The notes beneath the pieces are model-generated. The model made no database searches, had not been told where the DNA came from, and worked only from the letters and a program-made list of their open reading frames with translations. The translations under genes were made by a program, and so were the position numbers. From NCBI GenBank assembly GCA_963971285.1, contig OZ020246.1, forward strand, positions 24,836,494 to 24,900,493: DNA of 64,000 nt. The letters run 5' to 3'. Within the stretch, counting starts at the first letter, position 1. The number at the start of each line of letters is the position of its first letter. Below, in pieces: positions 57,889 through 64,000 of this stretch. This DNA comes from Astropecten irregularis. Lineage: Eukaryota > Echinodermata > Asteroidea > Paxillosida > Astropectinidae.

Positions 57889-58255
57889 TAGACTCCTTTG
57901 TATAACATTTGCATATCATTAGCCCTTGTGCAACATTGCCAAACAATATTGTGTGAGGATGGAAATCTCTGTTTAACTTGAAAACTTTGAAGCATCTTGG
58001 CACAAAATATTTTGTGTGGAAATGATTTAACCAATTACTGGTAGTATTTACATCTTGTTGTATATCAAATAAGCTCCATATGAATATTCACAAAAACTTA
58101 AGTTCAGATGCTAGATAATGCAGCTGTTATCAGTTGCAAGTCGATGAGCTAAGCATCCTTCAAATTTGCCTCCCAACCATACAAGTTTCTCACATCTTGC
58201 TTAGCAAGAAATTATAGATGAGCCTGCTAAGCCAAATGCAGCAGGGAACAGATCA

Positions 58256-58375
58256 GGATCCGATTTCACGAAGTCCTGCGATTGATCGTAACTCGAGTTA
58301 CGAAAACGTAGGGCTTCAATGCATCATAAGTCCTACGATTGATAGTAAGTTACGATGAGTTTGGTGAAAGCGACC
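58256..58375. mobile_element. J-type foldback MITE, 120 bp
   Basis: GGATCCGATTTCACGAAGTC and complement GGTCGCTTTCACCAAACTC. The GTCCTGCGATTGATCGTAACT and GTCCTACGATTGATAGTAAGT segments are direct repeats inside. Confidence 0.6.
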
Positions 58376-59124
58376 ACAGGAGTCACAAGCAATACACATT
58401 GCACAGGGCTCTAAGTTCTAGTTGGTAAACCTGCGTTTCTTTTAAGCAACTCTACAATGGTGCTGTAAAAAAGATATGAAACCTTCATTTTGCAGTTTTT
58501 TTTCCCCAAGCCAGACCAGAATCCTAATCACAACTGCCTTTGGCCAAAAAGAAAAAAAAATTGCAATCAGCATAAAATGCCCCCCAGAATCAAACACCAG
58601 ATGTCTCTACCAGCCAGATGGTAAGAGAATCTCGCTTTCCTCCACATCAAATTGTTCCATTGGCTTGCTTGGCAGATGATGACATCACCAGCTGATGGTG
58701 ATCCAACAAAGAATCTCCATGCCTGGTGGAATAGTACAGTCCACCCTTACACAACGTGTGACGATTGTTTAATGAATTTCCCTTCGTCTGAAGAAAGATA
58801 GATTCTTGTTTGTTTGTTTGTTGATGTTGTTGTTGCTGCGGTTTGTAAACCACACACGTTGATTCTAAAAAATCTTGTTTTTGAAGTGAACTTATTTGGT
58901 GTTATCCTTCTTGTGAGGCCCAGTCATATGTTGTATTCTGCAACTTAAAATGAAATAAACTTCAAATTATAGGCCTAATTGAGTCTTCTAAGTTCTAAAA
59001 GGTTTATTTCACTGGAACAATGGGGAACCATCCCTTGTGCATGCCCTTTTGAGATGTGCAATGAAAGACTTGTTGTAGGGTTGTTCTCTAGCAGTTACTA
59101 ATGTTTACTTATGTTACTTAATAT
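58376..59124. other. Stretch with no recognised feature
   Basis: Unique sequence with a (GTTT)n run near 58808. No exon is seen. Confidence 0.4.
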
Positions 59125-59236
59125 GGTCTCCTGATGAGGACTAGAGCAGGCTAGTCGAAATGTTGAGACCTTACGAGAAGTGCGAAAGTACAAACTTATA
59201 TTAAATGGTGTTTCCGCAAACCGATCTGCATACTAA
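59125..59236 (+). ncRNA. Hammerhead-ribozyme-like motif of a Penelope-like element (family L, copy 3)
   Basis: Stem I strand GGTCTC (59125-59130), intact core CTGATGA (59131-59137), stem II GACTAG-AGCAGG-CTAGTC (59139-59156, six perfect pairs), intact GAAA (59157-59160), TGTT, and stem I strand GAGACC (59165-59170, perfect complement). This is the type I hammerhead order. Hammerhead motifs with a minimal stem III are known in terminal repeats of Penelope-like retroelements. Here the usual ACGT stem III is ATGT, so monomer activity is doubtful. The conserved tail CTTACGAGAAGTGCGAA..GGTGTTTCCGCAAACCGAT follows. Confidence 0.6.
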
Positions 59237-60589
59237 TTACTTATGTTATAGCTTTTTTAATTATCTTTTTTTCCATTAACTGTGTTAATTAAACTCAGTT
59301 ACTGTCCATCATGGCAAGCATCATGCTTGTTCTGCTGCTTCTGCTAGTTTAGCTTTGGGCATTATAGTCATTTTTCCCTTTCAGTTATGATTCATGAAGG
59401 ACAAGAATTCCACCAAAAATTGTAGTTTAGTATTTTAAAGTAACTGTACTCTTTCAGACTGTTGTTCTGGATCATCAAATTAAAACTGACTTATACTGCT
59501 AAATGCAAATTTACCAACCCTCTGATCAGGACAGAACATTAAACTTAAAGTGATGAAAACAACCTCAAGCCCAGTCCCAGCCAGACAAGTCAATAATTCA
59601 GCCTCCATTAGCCAATTACTAAAATACTTTCGCTGTGTGGATATACATGGCATTATCCTTTGTTTGCCTATTGTAGTGAAGTGATGATTGTGACAGCAAT
59701 GAGGCATGACCCAAGCCAATCACTTAGAATTGTCAAGACACTATCTATCTGCTGTGGCCACTGGCTGGCAGAGTGAGAGGTATACCTTCTATAAGGTGCA
59801 CTGCCCCTGTCCCAGCCCATCTGGATGCCCTAATCCATTCATTAATATTAACAGGCCTAGCAATATCCAATTTCGAATTATATCATGCAGCGGCCTGTGT
59901 AAAGTCTACCAGCTCTCTTTCCCCTCTCTCTCAATAACGCACACCCTGGCTGACAGTGGAACAGCCCAGAGATGCTTGTGGCTAGTAAAGCCAGTGTGCA
60001 TAGTTCAGTTGGTTGTCAGTCCTAATAACGGCCAGCACCACTTCATCAGCTGGGGTTGAGCATAGCAGCAATCCACTGCACATAACAAGCTAGTGTGCTT
60101 GGTCTATGGTCTATGCACATGACAGGCGTCCCCTAGTGTGTTGGACTATATAGAGCAAATCACATGGACGTTGGTTTGTTGTTTTATTCCTCACTAGAGC
60201 TCTCACTCACTCTCAAGTCGTTTGGTGAACAACAATGCAGTGTGGATTTCTTTGTACCATATGTGTGATCTCCGATGCATGGGGTATACCACCATACCAA
60301 TGAGCCTGTACCTTCAAGCTGCTAACTAACACATGTGGCGAACACCTGGAGTCTCTCTAGTCTCAAGCTTCCAACTCTGTCCACCCCCATGAAATTTTAG
60401 TCTGGTTTATATTTTATTCCCCCCTCTCCTCTCGGTGTAATAAAACTTCAAGTGACAGGCGGATCATCATCACATCATACAAATAACTGAGTGCTAGGTT
60501 TGCTCTGATGAATGAGGAATGCCTCCTCTGCCTCTTAATAAAAATTGATCATCGTGGAGTTACACTCCGATATTGCATCTTGAAACTCA
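59237..60589. other. Unique sequence upstream of the candidate alternative first exon
   Basis: No transposon recognised in 1.3 kb. It may contain the promoter of the downstream exon. No TATA box stands out; AATAAAA-type runs near 60436 and 60537 are only AT-rich. Confidence 0.3.
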
Positions 60590-60733
60590 CGAGGAGGACA
60601 ATCTGAGACGCGGACCACTAGGAGTGTTTGCTGCTGCTTCTGCTTGAAAGAAGAAGAAGAATCGATCATTTCCTTGGATTAATTTTTTTTTGGAGGATCA
60701 AACTTGTTTTGATACTTGGTTGTGCGCAGACTC
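60590..60733 (+). promoter_or_regulatory. Candidate 5' leader and promoter-proximal region
   Basis: Sequence with GACGCGGACCACTAGGAGTG, then GCTGCTGCTTCTGCTTGAAAG and GAAGAAGAAGAATCG, lacks repeats and leads to the ATG at 60734. An in-frame TGA at 60710-60712 closes the frame upstream. No transcription start can be fixed from sequence. Confidence 0.3.
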
Positions 60734-60785
60734 ATGTATGCCTTCCCAATGGTTCTGAAACCTCGACTGAAAGAAATCATGAAGG
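60734..60785 (+). CDS. Candidate alternative first coding exon, possibly CtBP-like
   Basis: ATG at 60734 begins a 17-codon peptide, MYAFPMVLKPRLKEIMK, ending AAGG|GTAAG with a strong donor at 60786 and one base of a split codon (completing to G with most following exons). An upstream in-frame TGA makes this the first ATG. The phase equals that of the exons ending at 394 and 39226, so all could splice to a common downstream exon. The C-terminal pattern V-x3-RL-x2-I-x2-G matches the first-exon peptide of vertebrate CtBP2 as I remember it (VKRQRLDRICEG), and CtBP genes are known to use alternative short first exons. With only about 12 comparable residues this is suggestive, not proof. The start context (CTC before ATG) is weak. 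No downstream exon falls in this window. Confidence 0.45.
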
Positions 60786-61851
60786 GTAAGTCTTCAAAAA
60801 GCATCCACCGTGAATGTAGATAGTTGCGATGATCGTAACCCTAGGTCCATGAGCCATGGAGGGTTTTGATTACGATCTTTGCAATTAGAATGCTAATGTG
60901 AAAAAATATCTTCAGTCTTCATCCATCTCTATCTTTAAACCATCAATGCCAAACTCAATTTAAGTCAAAGGTCTGACTAAATTATCCTGGTTTTGTTGAT
61001 GACTTCAAATAGATTTTGACTTGAGAGGTGTATTTAGTCCTCAGTGACACAGCTCCAGTTGTTAAAACCTTTCTCAATACCCCTTTAAATAAGACTAGAG
61101 TGCTGTTACTAGGGACTGTTTAAATATTCAGCTTTGGCTAATGTCGGTCCCATGCTGTAAAAAAAACAGACCAGTTGGTTGTTTTATAAACTGACATTAT
61201 GTTGTGAAATAATGTATTTACACTTTGTAAAAAGGTAGAATTTTTAGGACCTAGTGACTTTCGGTGGGAAATGCACACATATCAGAAATTTACTCATAAA
61301 GACAGTTTAGCAGAACCCATTTCTTCAGCTTTTTGCTGGGCCTACATTTGGTTTGGTTTATTTTTTCATCTTCTTTAAAAGTGCAAACAATCACATGTTT
61401 ATAAAGACAGCACTGTGCGTGTGTACGCATGTCAGGTTTGGCCCACAGTTTTCCACACTTCTTCGACAATTGCCATTTGATATTTGTTTTCATTAAGATG
61501 TTTTTACCAAGGGATGGTATATTTCAACAGGCTGTATTTGTTGATGCTCAAGTCTAAGTCTGCCCAATTCTGCTGTGAGATATACCATATTTGCATTCAC
61601 GCAGATTTTGTAGTCACTGGCCATGATGCAGTTTTGATAACACTGTATTTCATATTGCATATCAAAGGCTTGAGCAATGCTACATGAATGAAAACATTAC
61701 CAAGTCATTGTTTGTAATCATGCATTGCGTGAAGTGACAAACAGCCTATAGGTGTTATTCCTGTGCAATCTTCGACCTTTGTATCCCTTTGTTAGTCATG
61801 ATTTCTGGGATCTTTTCCAAATGTCACTTCCCCTAGCAATGAGAACCTCGG
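60786..61851 (+). other. Start of downstream intron, nothing recognised
   Basis: Begins with the donor GTAAGTCTTC. Unique sequence of about 1 kb; no exon is recognised. Confidence 0.4.
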
Positions 61852-62032
61852 GCTGCGTTCGAGCGGTTACTCCCGGTAACACGAGTGTGATGCGCGCGCA
61901 ATACTCTCCGGTGCAGGAGTATACTCCCCAACGCTGGAGAGTTTACTCTCGCTGACCCGAGTGTCGTACTCCGGCCGTTCGAGCGCTCAGGAGTTTACTC
62001 GTGTTAACACGAGTTGCTCGCTCGAACTTAGC
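61852..62032. mobile_element. GC-rich MITE, family O, with CTCGG duplication
   Basis: 181 bp with ends GCTGCGTTCGAGCG and complement GCTAAGTTCGAGCG. CTCGG at 61847-61851 and 62033-62037 is a likely 5-bp target duplication. The interior is a series of ACTCC/GAGT/ACACGAGTG motifs on both strands. Distinctly GC-rich and CpG-rich against the surroundings. Confidence 0.75.
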
Positions 62033-62769
62033 CTCGGTGTATACCGCATCACCACATGGCAGGCTGTGTTGTGGCTGGTCTCTGATAACAGTGCATGGTT
62101 CAGTAGGGCACTAGTACTGTATAGAGTACTGTAGTAGCATTGGCTTTGAAGTCGAGCACTTTACATGTAGGCTCTCTTCTCTACTAGCAATGTACATGGA
62201 TGTATGTGCATGTCACAGTTTACTGGTCTCAGACAGCCATGGGAACCAACCATCTGTTGCCAATCATTAGAATGGAATTGGTTGTGGTAGGGGGGGGGAG
62301 TGTTGTTGTTGGGGGGGGGTTCTTTCTTAGCTAACACATCAGCCATTCACCCATGCAGTAATCAATGCCAGATGTTGTCTGACTGCATCTCAATACTGAA
62401 CACACTTGTTCCATTGTGGCTCGCCTATTCTCTCCATTTGGTTACCTTCTGGCTAAATTTTAATGCCTGTTTTGGCAGAATGTCATATTAAACGGCCGCC
62501 CGCATGTGGCTAAGCTTAATTCCATTTTTGTGTGTGTGCAAAATGCGATATTTAGAGAAGTGGTAGATTGCATACCTGTACATGTATACATGTGTCGGCT
62601 CGCTGACATTTTTTTAAACTTCTTTTGAAATCAGGTGGTTGGTTTTTGGTTCCTGTTGTCAGGCAAGGAAGTGATTTTCTTTCAGCATCATTGGTTTCTT
62701 ATTACCAAATCTGTATGGATGGGGACATGACAATTGTGTGGCTTCTGTAACATCTCTGGTGTAATTTCC
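62033..62769. other. Stretch with two G-runs
   Basis: GGGGGGGGG at about 62291 and 62312, and a TACATGTATACATGTG stretch near 62579. No exon is seen. Confidence 0.4.
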
Positions 62770-62956
62770 TTCCTGGCAATTTGACATGCTTTGTCCTGTT
62801 TGCGGTTTTCATCTGTCATAATTACAACACTGTTAGCACAATTAAAGACAGTCATTGAAAATTTAACAATGAAAGATTGACTGGAGCGGGATTCGAACCA
62901 GGAACCTCCGGAATACCTTACCTGTGCTCTACCAAGTACCAACTGAGCTATCCAGT
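62770..62956 (-). mobile_element. tRNA-derived SINE, minus strand
   Basis: On the minus strand: AACTGGA acceptor arm, A box TAGCTCAGTTGG (complement of 62939-62950), a small duplication in the D loop, GAGC, B box GGTTCGAATCC (complement of 62889-62899), TCCAGTC closing arm, then the tail TTTTCAATGACTGTCTTTAA shared with the other copies. Confidence 0.8.
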
Positions 62957-63000
62957 TCTATGTTGGTTGTGTCCCTAATAATAAATGATCTTTTAGAACC

Positions 63001-63050
63001 TGAGCTGCAAACTGCTCATCAGCCAACATAATGACCTGACGTTATCTTTG
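63001..63050 (-). mobile_element. Penelope-like fragment, family C, copy 6 (partial)
   Basis: GAGCTGCAAACTGCTCATCAG, CCAACATAATGACCTGACG matches the distal part of the family C unit, only 45 bp from the SINE. Confidence 0.5.
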
Positions 63051-63471
63051 TTCATTTGGCAGTCAGAAGCCATGAAACCACTCACATACCACTATATCCC
63101 ATTTAAAAAAGATATGTGTGACATTAGCAATACTGCAAGCAATTACATGTAAATAGGTCAGGCTACAATTTTTTTTATATGCAGATAAGCAAAACAGTCC
63201 TTTTGTCCTGATTGGATGATCGTGTGGATCCAAACAGATTGTGAAAACAGCGTATCTTTTGTTTTTTTAGTTCTACCTCCACAATAGTACAGTTCAACTT
63301 ACACATTCATCCAGTCACATGCAGTTGAGTCCTGACAATGATGAGTCCGGTGTGTATTTCAGCCAGGCCAAGGTTAAGGCCAGTTCATACTTCCTCCTTG
63401 CAAATGCAAAGTAAAATATGACGTTACAAAATTGACATTAAAAAAAACAGTTAGTACTCGATATAATAGGC
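63051..63471. other. Stretch with no recognised feature
   Basis: Unique sequence between the family C fragment and a TTAA element. Confidence 0.4.
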
Positions 63472-63836
63472 TTAAAGGTAGTATCATACTTTGGTCAGAA
63501 ACCAAAACAGAAATGTTCACAGATTTACGTATCACTTACAGGGTATAAAGATGGTGGTGGTAGAAACATACCGTTCAAATTTTTCCGCCTGAAATGGTGT
63601 ATTTATCCTGAAATTAGTAAAACAACAACCAAAAATCTTTTTGATCTTTTAAAAGATCAAAAATAAAAGAGTAAAGACTTAAGAAATACTGTGGCTGTTT
63701 TTCACCGTTTTCTCAAAAAGTGGGCACCGTATGGGACTGAAATTTTCACAGATGACTGTTACTGGATCTGTCTTGGTATTTTTGCCCATGAATCTGTATT
63801 TCTTCGATAAAAACCAAAGTATGATACTACCTTTAA
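63472..63836 (+). mobile_element. TTAA-flanked MITE, subtype A, copy 7
   Basis: 365 bp; TTAAAGGTAGTATCATACTT left, CCAAAGTATGATACTACCTT right, TTAA at both borders, full core with a GATCTTTTAAAAGATC palindrome in the middle. Confidence 0.9.
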
Positions 63837-64000
63837 AGCGTGTATGCTGAAACTGTTTGCAATTATTCATTTTTACAAACATGACGTAAGAAGGATGAGC
63901 CAGGCTTCACTGACATGAAAAGAAAACCAATGCATGCTGAATTATCACCGTCGTATGTACGTAACTAGTGAAACAATCACAGGTGATTTCATACATCTTA

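Noticed and set aside
1-64000. CRISPR array, rRNA, bacterial operons
   Set aside because: No regularly spaced direct repeats, no rRNA-like segments, and gene density and splice sites are those of animal nuclear DNA.

Overview
This window looks like AT-rich nuclear DNA from an animal. It has large introns with clear GT-AG exon borders, no operon-like packing, no rRNA or CRISPR, and dozens of short non-autonomous transposon copies. The repeat load, a tRNA-derived SINE family, Penelope-like hammerhead remnants and the strongly over-represented octamer TAGGCCTA would fit a marine invertebrate, perhaps an echinoderm or other non-vertebrate deuterostome. That assignment is a guess from style, not from a diagnostic gene.

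Only three coding pieces are supported, all on the + strand: an N-terminal coding exon (109-394), a 36-base microexon (39191-39226), and a short ATG-containing exon (60734-60785). All three end in the same phase, one base into a codon. They could therefore be alternative N-termini of one gene whose main body lies to the right of the window. The 18-residue product of the last exon resembles the first-exon peptide of vertebrate CtBP2 in its pattern V-x3-RL-x2-I-x2-G. I offer CtBP only as a testable hypothesis. The 95-residue product of the first exon is Ser/Pro-rich with a sumoylation-type IKTE motif, and I do not recognise it.

The rest (about 99%) is intronic or intergenic. I find at least 14 TTAA-flanked elements of about 230-525 bp that share one interior but have two kinds of ends. 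Other families are: five 'GGGC..TTTACAAAAC' elements, four 'GGCCTTTTCACAC' elements, a group with GGGGCCNATTTCA ends, short palindromic elements in two to four copies, two hAT-like elements with 8-bp target duplications, and a TTA-flanked element with perfect 19-bp ends. There are also three tRNA-derived SINE copies and about ten Penelope-like fragments, some with hammerhead-ribozyme architecture. Several insertions are nested, which gives a relative age order.

By position: 0-31 kb is transposon-rich intron. The 31-36 kb stretch holds a nested MITE stack plus comparatively unique, AT-rich islands with octamer and homeodomain-type sites that may be enhancers. 36-39 kb holds more MITEs and then the microexon. 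39-60 kb is a second repeat-rich intron or intergenic space. 60.2-60.8 kb looks like an alternative promoter, 5' leader and first exon. The remainder is intron with further MITEs and one SINE. I see no autonomous transposase or reverse transcriptase gene.
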